A stretch of 64,000 bases of DNA from Antrihabitans stalagmiti (GTDB taxonomy: Bacteria > Actinomycetota > Actinomycetes > Mycobacteriales > Mycobacteriaceae): contig NZ_JAEMNV010000012.1 of NCBI RefSeq assembly GCF_016482825.1, positions 62,001 through 126,000 on the forward strand, in the 5' to 3' direction. Shown piece after piece: positions 9,545 through 21,202 of this stretch (the stretch's first letter is position 1; each line of letters opens with the position of its first letter). The notes below the pieces were generated by a model. The model saw only the letters and a program-made list of their open reading frames with translations, was not told where the DNA came from and did no database searches. The position numbers and the translations under genes are program-made.

Positions 9545-11056
9545 ATGACTGTGCACCCACAACACGACCCACAACACGACCCGGAATTCGACGCAGTGAT
9601 AGTCGGCGCAGGGTTCGGTGGTATCGGCGCCGCGATCCAGTTGAACCGGCTCGGCCTCGACAATCTCGTCATCCTCGAGCGCGAAGACGACCTCGGTGGC
9701 ACCTGGCACGTCAACCACTACCCCGGCTTGGCTGTCGACATCGCGTCGGTCACGTACTCGTACTCCTTCGAGCCGAATCCCTACTGGTCGCGGATGTTCG
9801 CGCCTGGTGCCGAGCTCAAGCGGTACGCCGAACACGTCGCTGACAAGTACAACCTGCGTCGCTACATGCGGTTCAACACGTCCGTCACCGGCTCACGCTG
9901 GGACGAAGACGAGCAGTACTGGGTCGTCAACGTCGAGGACGGTCCGTCGATCACGGCTCGGTACCTGCTTACGGCGACCGGCTTTCTGTCCCAGCCGAAG
10001 ACGCCGGACATCGCGGGAATCGATACGTTCGAGGGCAAGGTCATTCATACGACGAAGTGGGACGACACCTACGACCTGACCGATCGGCGCGCGGCGATCA
10101 TCGGCACCGGCGCGACGGCGGTCCAGCTCGTTCCGCGCGTGGCTGACAAGGTCCGCGAGCTGACTGTCTACCAGCGCACCCCGATCTGGCTGGTGCCGAA
10201 GGTCGACCTCCCGATTCCCGGTGTCGTGCAGCGACTGTTCGACAAGGCACCGGCTACTCAGAAAGTCGCCCGCGTCGTCAATTCGGGCGTTCTCGAGGCG
10301 ATCATGGTCGCCGGCGTGCTGCACTATCGGCAGGCGAAGATCTTCAACAAGGGCGCCGAGTTGATCGCTCGCGCACAGCTACGGGCGCAGGTCCGCGACA
10401 AGAAGACCCGCGAGGAACTGACTCCGGACTACTCCTTCGGCTGCAAGCGCCCGTCGTTCTCCAACGAATATCTCTCAGCGTTCAACAAGGACCATGTCCG
10501 GCTGGAGACCACTTCGATCGATCACATCGAACCCAACGCAATCGTGACGACCGACGGCAACCGCACCGAGATCGACACGCTGATCTTGGCGACGGGCTTC
10601 AATCTGTGGGACGTGAATTTCCCGGCCATCGAGATCCTCGGCCGCGACGGACGCAACCTCGGAAAATGGTGGCGCGACAACCGTTTCCAGGCCTACGAGG
10701 GGATCAGCGTTCCGCATTTCCCGAACTTCATGACGCTTGCCAGCCCGTATTCCTACAGCGGACTGTCGTACTTCACGACGATCGAGTCGCAGATGAAGCA
10801 CATGGACCGTTTGCTTTCCGAATCCAAACGACGCGGCGCAACGACTTTCGAGGTGAAGCAGGACGCAAACGACGAGTTCCTGGATCGCTGCACCGAGAAG
10901 CTCGACGACTCGGTCTTCTACAACGGCAACTGCCAGACCTCGCGTAGCTACTACTTCAACCAGCACGGTGAGGCAGCGATTCTGCGACCCACCTCCACCC
11001 TCAACGCCCTCCGCGAGGCGAGCCGCTTCCCATTGGAGGACTATACGTACGCCTGA
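9545..11056 (+). CDS. FAD-dependent Baeyer-Villiger-type monooxygenase
   Basis: A 503-residue flavoprotein from ATG 9545. It has an N-terminal FAD-binding GAGFGGIG motif near residue 21, the type I Baeyer-Villiger fingerprint FEGKVIHTTKW near residues 162-172, and an NADPH-binding GTGATAVQ. Enzymes of this type insert oxygen into ketones to give esters or lactones, or oxidise N/S atoms, using NADPH and O2. No substrate-specific partner gene is adjacent. A GAGGAGGTC purine run about 20 nt upstream of the start is a weak ribosome-binding site. A rho-independent terminator follows. Confidence 0.9.
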   Translation: MTVHPQHDPQHDPEFDAVIVGAGFGGIGAAIQLNRLGLDNLVILEREDDLGGTWHVNHYPGLAVDIASVTYSYSFEPNPYWSRMFAPGAELKRYAEHVADKYNLRRYMRFNTSVTGSRWDEDEQYWVVNVEDGPSITARYLLTATGFLSQPKTPDIAGIDTFEGKVIHTTKWDDTYDLTDRRAAIIGTGATAVQLVPRVADKVRELTVYQRTPIWLVPKVDLPIPGVVQRLFDKAPATQKVARVVNSGVLEAIMVAGVLHYRQAKIFNKGAELIARAQLRAQVRDKKTREELTPDYSFGCKRPSFSNEYLSAFNKDHVRLETTSIDHIEPNAIVTTDGNRTEIDTLILATGFNLWDVNFPAIEILGRDGRNLGKWWRDNRFQAYEGISVPHFPNFMTLASPYSYSGLSYFTTIESQMKHMDRLLSESKRRGATTFEVKQDANDEFLDRCTEKLDDSVFYNGNCQTSRSYYFNQHGEAAILRPTSTLNALREASRFPLEDYTYA

Positions 11057-11075
11057 TCGACATCCACGATCCGAC

Positions 11076-11105
11076 GGCCGAAGGTTTCCCGTGAAACCTT
11101 CGGCC
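11076..11105. terminator. Bidirectional terminator hairpin
   Basis: A 12-bp perfect inverted repeat (GGCCGAAGGTTT and its complement) with a 6-nt loop lies between the convergent monooxygenase and acyl-CoA dehydrogenase-like genes. Stem-internal A/T tracts could serve both directions. Confidence 0.75.
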
Positions 11106-11118
11106 GCTGTCGTGCCGG

Positions 11119-12048
11119 CTACAGGGCGAGGCCGAAGGTCCGCCACGCAACCTCGCGTCGCTTCGCCCGCGCAGATCCGGCGATCCCGAGAATCGGTCGG
11201 TCCCGCTCCCACAGCGACCGCGTCTCGGCATCGACGGCCGCCCAGTGGTCGCCGAGCTCGTCGATCAGCGTCGTGAATGCGCCGAACACCCCGCCGAGCG
11301 CGGCATGAGTCGACGCCGCTGCAGGTGAGGCGGCCGCAATCGCTTGGATGGCTGTGAGCAACACCAGAATTCGCTCCACCACCGATGCCGGCCAGTTCGA
11401 TCGCCTGGCAACCTGGACGAGCATTCCACATCCGGCCGCGAGCACATGAAGGTCTTCGATCGTGCGAAACGGCTCGAGGTAGTTGACGTAGGCATCACCG
11501 GGGAGCAGATCGTCGGGTCTAATCATCACATCTGACAGCTCCAGCGATGCGTGCCCAATTTCCGGCGCGAACGGCATCGCGGGAAGGTCCGTAACCTGGG
11601 CGCCTGCTCGCCCGTTCTCGAACGTCACTGCCCGGAGACTGTTCCGCCCCGACGTGTCCTCGCCGACACCCGCGATGACGACCAGAATGTCAGCGCGTGT
11701 CCCGAGCGTCACAAAGGACTTGGTGCCGGAAAGGGACCAACGGTCGACGCCGTCCTGCCTCAACGCGGTCCGGATTGCCGCTGGATGACCTCCGCCCGCC
11801 TCGGTGGCGCACAGCGAGATCGTCTTGTCCTGAGCAACGTCGCGAAGCATCGTGTGCAGCGCTGCTTGATAACCGGAGAGAAATGCGTACCCGAGGCGGT
11901 CGGCGCCGAATCCAGCGGCGGCGGCCCTGTCGATCTGTCGCGGAAATCGATCCGCAAGCTCGAGTTGTCGCTGCCAGGAGTCGTCGACCGACGTTGTCGG
12001 TGCAGGTTCCGGTGACGTCGTCAGGACGTATTCGAGAAGCCTGTTCAC
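11119..12048 (-). CDS. Acyl-CoA dehydrogenase-like protein
   Basis: A 309-residue protein from GTG 12048. The central part follows the acyl-CoA dehydrogenase fold: CATEAGGGH in place of the usual T(E/D)P.AGSD flavin-binding strand, then WSLSGTKSFVTLGTRAD, the beta-domain segment that precedes the active site. It is shorter than standard members (about 380) and the C-terminal helical domain lacks an obvious catalytic Glu, so it may be an unusual or non-classical member. No CoA-metabolism neighbours are present. The function is uncertain. Confidence 0.7.
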   Translation of the reverse strand: MNRLLEYVLTTSPEPAPTTSVDDSWQRQLELADRFPRQIDRAAAAGFGADRLGYAFLSGYQAALHTMLRDVAQDKTISLCATEAGGGHPAAIRTALRQDGVDRWSLSGTKSFVTLGTRADILVVIAGVGEDTSGRNSLRAVTFENGRAGAQVTDLPAMPFAPEIGHASLELSDVMIRPDDLLPGDAYVNYLEPFRTIEDLHVLAAGCGMLVQVARRSNWPASVVERILVLLTAIQAIAAASPAAASTHAALGGVFGAFTTLIDELGDHWAAVDAETRSLWERDRPILGIAGSARAKRREVAWRTFGLAL

Positions 12049-12163
12049 GTGGCTGACCGTAGCGTGGACGGTCAGGTAGCAGACTACTCAGGACACCTGA
12101 GCAATTTGAGAGTAGAAATTGTGGGTTACCACTCGCTTACTACCCGCACGAATCGAGAAAGAC

Positions 12164-12367
12164 ATGGTCGTTCGCCTCGTCTGCGCAAGCTTCCTCGGCG
12201 CAGCAATGCTCACCCTCGCTTCACCCACGATCGCATCCGCTGCGCCGGAGCCCGATTACAAAAATTGCACCGAAGCTCGCGAGGCCGGCGTGACTCCCTT
12301 GCATCGAGGAGACCCGGGTTATGCCGCGCACCTCGACCGCGACGACGATGGCGTCGCCTGCGAATAG
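12164..12367 (+). CDS. Small secreted excalibur-domain protein
   Basis: A 67-residue protein from ATG 12164, preceded by GAGAAAG. A signal peptide (VRLVCASFLGAAMLTLASPTIASA) is followed by one excalibur calcium-binding domain: YKNCTEAREAG, a Pro-His-Gly turn, and the DRDDDGVACE loop with the two conserved Cys. Such domains occur in actinobacterial and bacillar surface proteins and resemble an EF-hand loop. An upstream GTG at 12119 is in frame but would disrupt the signal peptide. Confidence 0.8.
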   Translation: MVVRLVCASFLGAAMLTLASPTIASAAPEPDYKNCTEAREAGVTPLHRGDPGYAAHLDRDDDGVACE

Positions 12368-12422
12368 TCAGCCGAACAGAAAGCCCGCACTTGCCGGACC
12401 AGTAGAGACTCCTGGACCCACA

Positions 12423-12785
12423 TCACGCATCCTTCGTACGGTCAGCGAGTTTCAGCCAGATCACTCCGACGATGACAACCGCGAGCCAGAAGCCTTTTGC
12501 GGCGGTGAGTGTTTCATCGAAGAAGACTGGTCCGAGTAGCGCGGCACCGACGGCGCCGATTCCTGCCCAAACTGCGTATCCGATCCCGACCTCGATCGAC
12601 TTCAGGGCTACGCTGAGGGCGAAGAGGGTGAGCAGGAAGAAGACGATCGCCACGAGCGACCAGGTCAGCACGGTGAAGCCGCGGCTTCCCCCCACTGACA
12701 GGGCGTAGCCGACTTCGAAGACTCCGGCCAAGAGAAGAACGATCCAGGCTCGGGCTTCGCTGGTCCGTTCCGCAGTGCTGCTCAC
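12423..12785 (-). CDS. SMR-family efflux subunit, second of a pair
   Basis: A 120-residue protein from GTG 12785 with four predicted membrane helices. The conserved first-helix glutamate is in LLAGVFEVGYALS, and GIGYAVWAGIGAVGA matches the SMR signature around helix 3. SMR proteins export cationic drugs or guanidinium compounds in exchange for protons. The start overlaps the stop of the preceding SMR gene by 4 nt (GTGA). Paired SMR genes often encode a heterodimer with opposite topology; whether that holds here is inference. Confidence 0.88.
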   Translation of the reverse strand: MSSTAERTSEARAWIVLLLAGVFEVGYALSVGGSRGFTVLTWSLVAIVFFLLTLFALSVALKSIEVGIGYAVWAGIGAVGAALLGPVFFDETLTAAKGFWLAVVIVGVIWLKLADRTKDA

Positions 12786-13102
12786 GCAACACCGCTGAGT
12801 TGGAGGCCGGCGACTCCTCCGATGACGATGGCGATGCCGATCGCTTTACGCCAGTCGAGTCGCTGGTTGAACAGCAGCGTGCCCAGCAGGACGATTCCGA
12901 CACCGGCAATCGAAGTCCACATCGCGTAGCCGACACCGACATCGAAGGTGAGCAATGCGCGACTGAGGAAGTAGGTAGCGATGCCACCGCTTGCGAGGGT
13001 GGCAATCGTCCATCGTGGGTTCGTGAAGCCGGCTGCTTTTCCGGCCGATATCGCGACTGCGATCTCGAAGATGACTGCAATAGCCAGATATACCCAGTTC
13101 AT
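12782..13102 (-). CDS. SMR-family efflux subunit, first of a pair
   Basis: A 106-residue, four-helix SMR transporter starting at ATG 13102 (MNWVYLAIAVIFEIAVA), with the essential helix-1 glutamate in IFEIA and the GVGYAMWTSIAGVGI signature. The GAGAGAG just upstream is a good ribosome-binding site, so the longer in-frame start at 13135 is unlikely. It lies downstream of a MarR regulator and shares with it the promoter-proximal ATAC-ATATAA element, so MarR control of the pair is likely. Confidence 0.88.
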   Translation of the reverse strand: MNWVYLAIAVIFEIAVAISAGKAAGFTNPRWTIATLASGGIATYFLSRALLTFDVGVGYAMWTSIAGVGIVLLGTLLFNQRLDWRKAIGIAIVIGGVAGLQLSGVA

Positions 13103-13120
13103 TGTCACTCTCTCGGTTTC

Positions 13121-13146
13121 TAGTTGTACGTGCATACATATAAAGC
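13121..13146 (-). promoter_or_regulatory. Candidate MarR-regulated promoter of the SMR pair
   Basis: On the minus strand this reads CTTTATATGTATGCACGTAC. It contains a -10-like TTATAT and an imperfect TGTA-N6-TACA inverted repeat. The 12-nt CATACATATAA core on the plus strand is repeated at the marR start (13666-13676). Confidence 0.5.
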
Positions 13147-13191
13147 GAGGCAGGAGTCGGCGTATCTCGCAGCTGTCGATGCCGCAACGCG

Positions 13192-13662
13192 TCAGGTGTC
13201 GTCGGGGCTGTCGAGGTCCGCTAGAGCTCGACCGATAGGCAGTGCGTCGAGCGCGGGGTACAACTCGTGCAATCGCTGCAGAGTCCGGTCGAGGTGATTT
13301 CGAAACGGTTCGCGCGCTTGCGCCACGAGAGCTTCGCCCTCGGCAGTGATGACCGCGTAGACACCGCGCCCATCCTCGGAACAGGTGTCACGACGGGTGA
13401 GCCCTCGCGTCTCGAGTCGAACCAACAGGCGAGTCACCGAACTCTGATTCAGGCCGATCCGGTGGGCAAGGTCGTTGATCCTCAGCTCTTTGTCCGGCAT
13501 CGAATCGAGCTGACGCAAGGCGCGGTACTCGGTAAGGACGAGTCTGTGGTGATCCGTCAACCACTTCCCGAGGCTGGTATCGACCGAGGCTACGAACGAC
13601 GCGAGTTGGACCCAGTCATCGAACAAGTCTCCGGCAGCTTCGCCGGACTCCGATCGATTCAT
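13192..13662 (-). CDS. MarR-family transcriptional regulator
   Basis: A 156-residue winged-helix regulator. LRINDLAHRIGLNQSSVTRLLVRLETRGLTRR is the MarR recognition region (given in parts: the LAHRIGLNQSSVTRLL helix-turn-helix and the wing CSEDGRGVYAVIT). MNRSES at 13662 was taken as the start; MYM at 13668 is possible. No Shine-Dalgarno is visible and a good -35/-10 ends just upstream, so the message may be leaderless. Upstream of and co-oriented with the SMR pair, it is probably their drug-responsive repressor. Confidence 0.85.
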   Translation of the reverse strand: MNRSESGEAAGDLFDDWVQLASFVASVDTSLGKWLTDHHRLVLTEYRALRQLDSMPDKELRINDLAHRIGLNQSSVTRLLVRLETRGLTRRDTCSEDGRGVYAVITAEGEALVAQAREPFRNHLDRTLQRLHELYPALDALPIGRALADLDSPDDT

Positions 13663-13699
13663 GTACATACATATAAGCTAGCAGGAGGTCGACCAACAA
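13658..13699 (-). promoter_or_regulatory. marR promoter with overlapping operator
   Basis: On the minus strand, TTGTTG (13699-13694) and TTATAT (13676-13671) are 17 nt apart, a good SigA-type promoter. An ATGTA-TG-TACAT inverted repeat directly follows the -10 box and reaches the start codon, a position suited to autorepression and leaderless transcription. Confidence 0.55.
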
Positions 13700-13702
13700 G
13701 AG

Positions 13703-13728
13703 AGCCCGCCCCCAATCGGGAGCGGGCT
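13703..13728 (-). terminator. Terminator after tRNA-Ala
   Basis: An inverted repeat AGCCCGC/GCGGGCT with inner CCC/GGG pairing, followed on the minus strand by a short T-rich tract, 18 nt beyond the tRNA 3' end. Confidence 0.7.
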
Positions 13729-13746
13729 ACTTGCTGTTGCGAACTG

Positions 13747-13819
13747 TGGAGCCTAGGAGATTCGAACTCCTGACATCTGCCTTGCAAAGGCAGCGCTCTA
13801 CCAACTGAGCTAAGGCCCC
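13747..13819 (-). tRNA. tRNA-Ala (TGC)
   Basis: A 73-nt cloverleaf on the minus strand. The 5' GGGGCCT pairs with the 3' AGGCTCC followed by A. The D-arm TAGCTCAGTTGG, the anticodon loop CTTTGCAAG with anticodon TGC, and the T-loop GTTCGAATC are all present. CCA is not encoded. Confidence 0.97.
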
Positions 13820-13864
13820 GAACGGGTCGATATTGACTTGTACTTACCGGCCCGAGTCGATCGG

Positions 13865-13975
13865 TCAGTGCTGCGTGGCTTCGTGCCAGACATCCGCACC
13901 GCTCTGCTTGGAACGCAGCTTGGTGAGTCCGAACAACACAGCCACCGTGACACCTAGGAGCAGAAGAAGTTTCAT
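13865..13975 (-). CDS. DLW-39 family small protein
   Basis: A 36-codon gene between the two tRNAs. It starts MKLLLLLGVTVAVLFGLTK, one membrane helix, followed by a short cytoplasmic tail ending ADVWHEATQH. This matches the small actinobacterial DLW-39 family, named for a D-L-W motif near the C-terminus (here D-V-W). The location between tRNA-Ile and tRNA-Ala downstream of gyrA is conserved in the group. The function is unknown. Confidence 0.8.
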   Translation of the reverse strand: MKLLLLLGVTVAVLFGLTKLRSKQSGADVWHEATQH

Positions 13976-14005
13976 GTCTTCCACCCTAACTTCTCGTCTC
14001 GGTAG

Positions 14006-14079
14006 TGGGCCTAGGAGGACTTGAACCTCCGACCTCTTCGTTATCAGCGAAGCGCTCTAACCGCCTGAGCTATAGGCCC
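14006..14079 (-). tRNA. tRNA-Ile (GAT)
   Basis: A 74-nt cloverleaf on the minus strand: GGGCCTA acceptor paired with TAGGCCC plus A, D-arm TAGCTCAGGCGG, anticodon loop CTGATAA with anticodon GAT, and T-loop GTTCAAGTC. The usual position downstream of gyrA. Confidence 0.97.
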
Positions 14080-14193
14080 GTGAACCTCGGAACCCGGGTA
14101 AAAATCCCACCCTGGACCGAGGCACGAGATTACCGTACGGGACCGGCGATAACCAAAACGGCCGAGTTCCCCGTGACCGGAATCAACCCGGAT

Positions 14194-15402
14194 CTAGTCC
14201 GGATCGGCCAGCGTGACCTCGATACCGCCGACCAGATCCGAGCATTGGTTGTAGATAAACGATCCGATCGTGGCCAACGCAGTGAAAAGCACCACATTGA
14301 TCAGCCCGATACCCGCCGCGTAGCCGAAGATCTGGCCCGCACTGACAAGTCCGTCGGAGCTGGAATCGGACACGATATCGGTGAACGCGTTGTTGAGCCG
14401 ATCCCAGACACCCATGCCAGCGAGCACGATGTAGAGCAGGCCGACCGCAACCATCCAGATGAAGAACAGCGCAACCGAGATGACCAGCGTGACCTTGAGT
14501 GTCGACCAGGGATCGATTCGGCGAAGCTGGACCGTCGCACGCAACGGTGTGCCGTCACCAACGGCGACCGCAGCACCCGCAGTCTGCAACGCCGGGGCAC
14601 TCGCCTCCTGCGGAAGCGGATGACGCACCTCGGACAGGTCCGGCATGTCCTTGGCAAGCTCGGGCCGCGCGATGCTCCGGGTCGGACCGTCGATCGCGTC
14701 CGACTTCGCCTTAGCCGCTTCCTTGCGCTGCGACTTCGCTTCCTCGACCTGTTCGCGTCCCACCTGTGGAGCACCGACAGGCGGCCTACCGACAACCGGT
14801 GCCTCACCGGGACGGTTGAGGTTCGACTGCGGCTCACGCTGGGGAGCGCGCTGCCACGGCGGTGTCGACGAGTGGTTGTGCCCGTTCTGCACCTTTGCGG
14901 TCACAGCAGACGGATCGACGTTCTTGCCGTCTTGACGCTGTTCCGGAACCGGCCGACCGCCGCGGGTCGGCGGACCCTGATGTTGCGGCGGCTCGAAGTT
15001 CGCGGGCCGCACCTGCGTCGTGTCCGCGGGACGCGAGACCGGCTGGCCCGCATTCGGCTGCTGATTGTTCGGCTGCGGAACGAGTGGCTGACGTGTCGGC
15101 AACTTCGGTTGCTGACCCTGCTGATTCGAGCCTGAAGACACCGGCGGAGGCGTTGTCGTCCGCTGCTGATCGACGGCAGGCATCGCCTGAGTCGGCGGCT
15201 GCTGCTGCGGATTCGACGGAATCGGCCGCGGCAGCGGACGCGGCTGCAACGGCTGCCGTACCCGTTCGGTCACAGATTCAGGGGCAACACGATCCTGTGC
15301 CCCCCGCTGCGGCAGAGGTCCCGCAGCGGGACCGTTCACAGGCTCGGATCGGCGAGGCTCGCCGGGTCCGCGCGGATCGTCGGGATGGTCAGGAGTACTC
15401 AC
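14194..15402 (-). CDS. DUF3566 membrane protein downstream of gyrA
   Basis: A 402-residue protein from GTG 15402, overlapping the gyrA stop by 4 nt. Residues 1-280 are Pro/Gln/Arg-rich and probably disordered. The last 110 residues are the DUF3566 domain, starting [13 protein letters not shown] with two membrane helices ([20 protein letters not shown] and [20 protein letters not shown]). The homologue in mycobacteria is the gene just after gyrA. The role is unknown. The N-terminal region is unusually long and low in complexity. Confidence 0.88.
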   Translation of the reverse strand: MSTPDHPDDPRGPGEPRRSEPVNGPAAGPLPQRGAQDRVAPESVTERVRQPLQPRPLPRPIPSNPQQQPPTQAMPAVDQQRTTTPPPVSSGSNQQGQQPKLPTRQPLVPQPNNQQPNAGQPVSRPADTTQVRPANFEPPQHQGPPTRGGRPVPEQRQDGKNVDPSAVTAKVQNGHNHSSTPPWQRAPQREPQSNLNRPGEAPVVGRPPVGAPQVGREQVEEAKSQRKEAAKAKSDAIDGPTRSIARPELAKDMPDLSEVRHPLPQEASAPALQTAGAAVAVGDGTPLRATVQLRRIDPWSTLKVTLVISVALFFIWMVAVGLLYIVLAGMGVWDRLNNAFTDIVSDSSSDGLVSAGQIFGYAAGIGLINVVLFTALATIGSFIYNQCSDLVGGIEVTLADPD

Positions 15403-17912
15403 TTGGGCTCCTTGGCTCCGTCTGTGGCGGCCGGAACCTCGTCCGGCTCATCGGCGTTGCGGGCAATCGCGAGCAAGGTATCCCCTTCGCCGAGATTCAT
15501 CAGTCGCACACCCTTGGTCTGTCGGCCTGCCTTGCGAACCTGCTTGGCAGCAGTGCGAATAACTCCGCCGCCCGAGGTTATCGCGTAGAGCTCGTCGTCG
15601 TCGTTCACGATAAGCGCTCCGACCAGAGTGCCACGCCGTTTGTCGTACTGAATCGTGAGGACGCCCTTGCCGCCACGACCCTGCACAGGGTAGTCGTCCA
15701 TCGGCGTTCTCTTCGCGTAGCCGCCGTTGGTGGCGACGAGAAGATACATACCCTCCTGCACGACGTTGAGCGACAGCAACTGATCTTCGCCGTTGAAACG
15801 CATGCCCTGAACACCGGAGGTCGCGCGACCCATCGGACGTAGCGCCTCGTCGGTCGCGGAGAAGCGGATCGACTGACCCAACGCCGAGACAAGCAGCAGA
15901 TCGTCGTCCGCAGAACACAGCGACGCTCCGACCAGTTCGTCTTCACCACGCAGATTCACCGCGACGATGCCGCCGCTGCGGTTGGAGTCGAAGTCGGTCA
16001 ACTTCGACTTCTTCACCAGACCCGCGCGGGTGGCGAGGACCAAGTAGGGCGCGTCTTCATAGGTCTTGAGCTGAATGACCTGTGCGATGCGCTCGTCCGG
16101 CTGGAATGCGAGGAGGTTCGCGACATGCTGACCACGTGCGGTCCGGCTTGCCTCGGGCAGCTCGTAGGCCTTCGCCCGGTAGACCCGACCCTTCGTGGTG
16201 AAGAACAGAATCCAGTCGTGCGTGGAGCTGACGAAGAAGTGCTTGACGATGTCGTCCTGCTTGAGGCCGGCACCTTGCACACCCTTGCCGCCGCGCTTCT
16301 GCGAGCGGTAGAGGTCGGTCTTGGTCCGCTTCGCGTAGCCGGTTTCGGTGATCGTGACGACCACATCTTCGCGGGCGATCAGATCTTCGTCGGCGACGTC
16401 ACCGTCTGCGGCGATGATCCGGGTCCGGCGGTCGTCGCCGTACTTCTCGACGATCTCGGCGAGCTCGTCGTGGACGATCTTCCGCTGCCGTTCCGGCCTG
16501 GCGAGAATGTCCTTGAGGTCGGTGATCTCGAGCTCGATCTCCGCCAACTGATCGACGATCTTCTGCCGCTCGAGAGCAGCAAGTCGACGCAACTGCATGT
16601 CGAGGATGGCGGTTGCCTGGATCTCGTCGACGTCGAGCAGTTCCATCAACCCGACGCGCGCAATCTCGGTGGTCTGCGACCGCCGGATCAACGCGATCAC
16701 TTCGTCGAGCGCATCGAGCGCCTTGACGAGTCCGCGCAAGATATGTGCGCGTTCCTCGGCCTTACGGAGCAGGTACTTGGTCCGCCGGACGATCACTTCG
16801 AGCTGATGAGTGACGTACAGGCGGATCATCTGGTCGAGGCGGAGTGTGCGCGGCACACCGTCGACGATGGACAGCATGTTCACACCGAAGCTGGTTTGCA
16901 GCTGGGTGTGCTTGTAGAGGTTGTTCAGTACAACCTTTGCGACGGCGTCACGTTTGATCGTGACGACGATGCGCATGCCGGCACGGTCCGACGACTCGTC
17001 GTGAATGTCGGAGATTCCGGAGATCTTGCCGTCGCGGACCTGCTCGGCGATGGACGTGATCAGGTTGTCCGGGTTCACCTGGTACGGCAACTCGGTCATG
17101 ACGATCGTGGTGCGACCCTTGGCGTCTTCTTCGATCTCGACGACACCACGCATCCGGACCGAACCGCGTCCCGTTGTGTAGGCGTCGTGAATGCCCTGGC
17201 CGCCGACGATCAAGCCGTAGGTCGGGAAGTCGGGACCCTTCACGTACTCCATGCAGGCTGCGAGCGTCGCTTCTTCGTCGGCCTCGTAGTTCTCGAGCGC
17301 CCAGTAGATCGCGTTGGCGAGTTCCGGCAGGTTGTGCGGCGGAATGTTCGTCGCCATACCGACCGCGATGCCGCCACTGCCGTTCATCAACAGGTTGGGG
17401 ACGCGGCTGGGGAGAACCGTCGGCTCTTGCGTGCGGCCATCGTAGTTGGGAACGAAATCGACTGTCTCATGGTCGATTTCGCGCAACATCTCCATCGCAA
17501 GCGGAGTGAGGCGGCACTCTGTGTAGCGCATCGCGGCAGCCCCGTCGTTGCCGCGGGAACCGAAGTTGCCCTGACCGTCGACCAGCGGGTACCGCAGCGA
17601 CCACGGCTGCGCCATACGGACCAACGTGTCGTAGATCGACGCATCGCCGTGGGGGTGATAGTTACCCATCGTCTCGGCGACGGGTCGGGCCGACTTCACA
17701 TAGCCGCGATCGGGGCGGTAACCGTTGTCGTACATCGCGTAGAGCACACGACGGTGAACCGGCTTGAGACCGTCACGCACGTCGGGCAGTGCACGCCCGA
17801 CGATGACGCTCATGGCGTAGTCGATGTAGCTGTTCTGCATCTCCTGCTGGATGTCGACAGGTTCGATGCGGTCCCCGGCGCCGCCTGACGGCGGCAACGT
17901 GGTGTCGGTCAT
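15399..17912 (-). CDS. gyrA: DNA gyrase subunit A
   Basis: An 837-residue GyrA. The catalytic tyrosine lies in AAMRYTE and the quinolone-resistance region reads [15 protein letters not shown], with Ala at the position that is Ser83 in E. coli, as is usual in mycobacteria and relatives. The C-terminal beta-pinwheel carries the GyrA box QRGGKGV. With GyrB it introduces negative supercoils using ATP. It follows gyrB with a 41-nt gap on the same strand and is coupled to the DUF3566 gene. Confidence 0.97.
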   Translation of the reverse strand: MTDTTLPPSGGAGDRIEPVDIQQEMQNSYIDYAMSVIVGRALPDVRDGLKPVHRRVLYAMYDNGYRPDRGYVKSARPVAETMGNYHPHGDASIYDTLVRMAQPWSLRYPLVDGQGNFGSRGNDGAAAMRYTECRLTPLAMEMLREIDHETVDFVPNYDGRTQEPTVLPSRVPNLLMNGSGGIAVGMATNIPPHNLPELANAIYWALENYEADEEATLAACMEYVKGPDFPTYGLIVGGQGIHDAYTTGRGSVRMRGVVEIEEDAKGRTTIVMTELPYQVNPDNLITSIAEQVRDGKISGISDIHDESSDRAGMRIVVTIKRDAVAKVVLNNLYKHTQLQTSFGVNMLSIVDGVPRTLRLDQMIRLYVTHQLEVIVRRTKYLLRKAEERAHILRGLVKALDALDEVIALIRRSQTTEIARVGLMELLDVDEIQATAILDMQLRRLAALERQKIVDQLAEIELEITDLKDILARPERQRKIVHDELAEIVEKYGDDRRTRIIAADGDVADEDLIAREDVVVTITETGYAKRTKTDLYRSQKRGGKGVQGAGLKQDDIVKHFFVSSTHDWILFFTTKGRVYRAKAYELPEASRTARGQHVANLLAFQPDERIAQVIQLKTYEDAPYLVLATRAGLVKKSKLTDFDSNRSGGIVAVNLRGEDELVGASLCSADDDLLLVSALGQSIRFSATDEALRPMGRATSGVQGMRFNGEDQLLSLNVVQEGMYLLVATNGGYAKRTPMDDYPVQGRGGKGVLTIQYDKRRGTLVGALIVNDDDELYAITSGGGVIRTAAKQVRKAGRQTKGVRLMNLGEGDTLLAIARNADEPDEVPAATDGAKEPK

Positions 17913-17953
17913 GTGCTCACTTTCGGTAGAAGAAGGCCGCTACTCGCAGGTGC

Positions 17954-20131
<2,178 letters not shown>

Positions 20132-20230
20132 TTACTCCTACATCTTACTGGTACGCGCAGGCTACAGTGCGCCTATGACACCCCTGAGACCGTCGAGAAT
20201 CGATTAACTCGACAATTCTTGGGTGAAACC

Positions 20231-21157
20231 CTACGGCGTAACCCTCGATGACCGTTTTGTGGCGAGACTGTCCACAAACCCGGTTGTGAACTCCGCGAGC
20301 GTTTCGGCATGCGATATCGGCGACCAGTGCCCGGAATCGATCTCGCGCCGAACGAGGATGCCGGTGATCGATTCGACGTCTTCGTAGACCAGCGGACGCA
20401 CCGCGCGATCGCCGGTACCGACGATCAACTGCACCGGAACGCTCACACGTCGGAGGTCCGGACTCCACAGCCGGCTCCGGATGTTGGCGCGATAGAGCTT
20501 CTGGTTGACGAGCATGTCGTTGCGCAGTGTCGGTGCAGTCGTGACAGACGTGGTGTCGAACCCGTCGAAGAGGCCGATAAAGGCTGGCCAGCGACCTGAA
20601 AGAAACTTCAAGGCAGGCTCCGACAGACCCGGAACCATAAACGCGAAGGTGTACGACGACGCCAACAGTTGCGTTCCGATCTTCGCGAGGTTGCTCGGCG
20701 TCGGATTCGACAGGCATTTACGGACGAGCTGACCGAGCAGATCCAGGTTCGGTCCGGAAACACAGGTGAACGAAGCAACCCTCTTGTCTGCGCCGGGGGT
20801 ACTGACAACTTCCCAGCCGACGACGCCACCCCAGTCGTGCGCGAGAAGATGCACAGGCTTGCGCGGGCTGACCGCGTCGATCACGGCAAAAACATCGGTG
20901 GCGAGCTCTTCGATCCGAAAGTCGTCGACCTTGGTCGGGATCGTGCTTTCGCCTGCACCTCGATTGTCGAACGACACGACGCGATACTTCTCGAGCAGGT
21001 GCGGCGCGACGTGGTCCCACAGTTCGTGAGTATCCGGCCAGCCGTGCACGAGCAGGAGCGTTTCACCCTTCGGATTGCCCTGTTCGAACACAGCGATTTC
21101 GATGTTGCCGTTGGAGACGAAACGTCGCGTCACTTCCGTGGAAATCTTCGGTGCCAT
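20231..21157 (-). CDS. Alpha/beta hydrolase (epoxide hydrolase-like)
   Basis: A 308-residue protein with LLLVHGWPDTHELWD (oxyanion HGWP), the nucleophile elbow HDWGG with Asp as nucleophile, and a C-terminal GHW carrying the His. The HGWP plus HDWGG combination is typical of epoxide hydrolases and related haloalkane-type enzymes. It is the third gene of a leftward set after the PF10118 protein and the reductase. Its job in one pathway with them, for instance opening an epoxide, is inference. Confidence 0.85.
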   Translation of the reverse strand: MAPKISTEVTRRFVSNGNIEIAVFEQGNPKGETLLLVHGWPDTHELWDHVAPHLLEKYRVVSFDNRGAGESTIPTKVDDFRIEELATDVFAVIDAVSPRKPVHLLAHDWGGVVGWEVVSTPGADKRVASFTCVSGPNLDLLGQLVRKCLSNPTPSNLAKIGTQLLASSYTFAFMVPGLSEPALKFLSGRWPAFIGLFDGFDTTSVTTAPTLRNDMLVNQKLYRANIRSRLWSPDLRRVSVPVQLIVGTGDRAVRPLVYEDVESITGILVRREIDSGHWSPISHAETLAEFTTGFVDSLATKRSSRVTP

Positions 21158-21202
21158 TGGCTGTTCTCCAAATCAATTGGTGCGTAACAGTTTTGGTATG
21201 TC

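Noticed and set aside
16125-17888. A 587-codon open frame antisense to gyrA
   Set aside because: It is the complement of a certain gene in a high-GC genome, with low-complexity composition and no recognisable domain.
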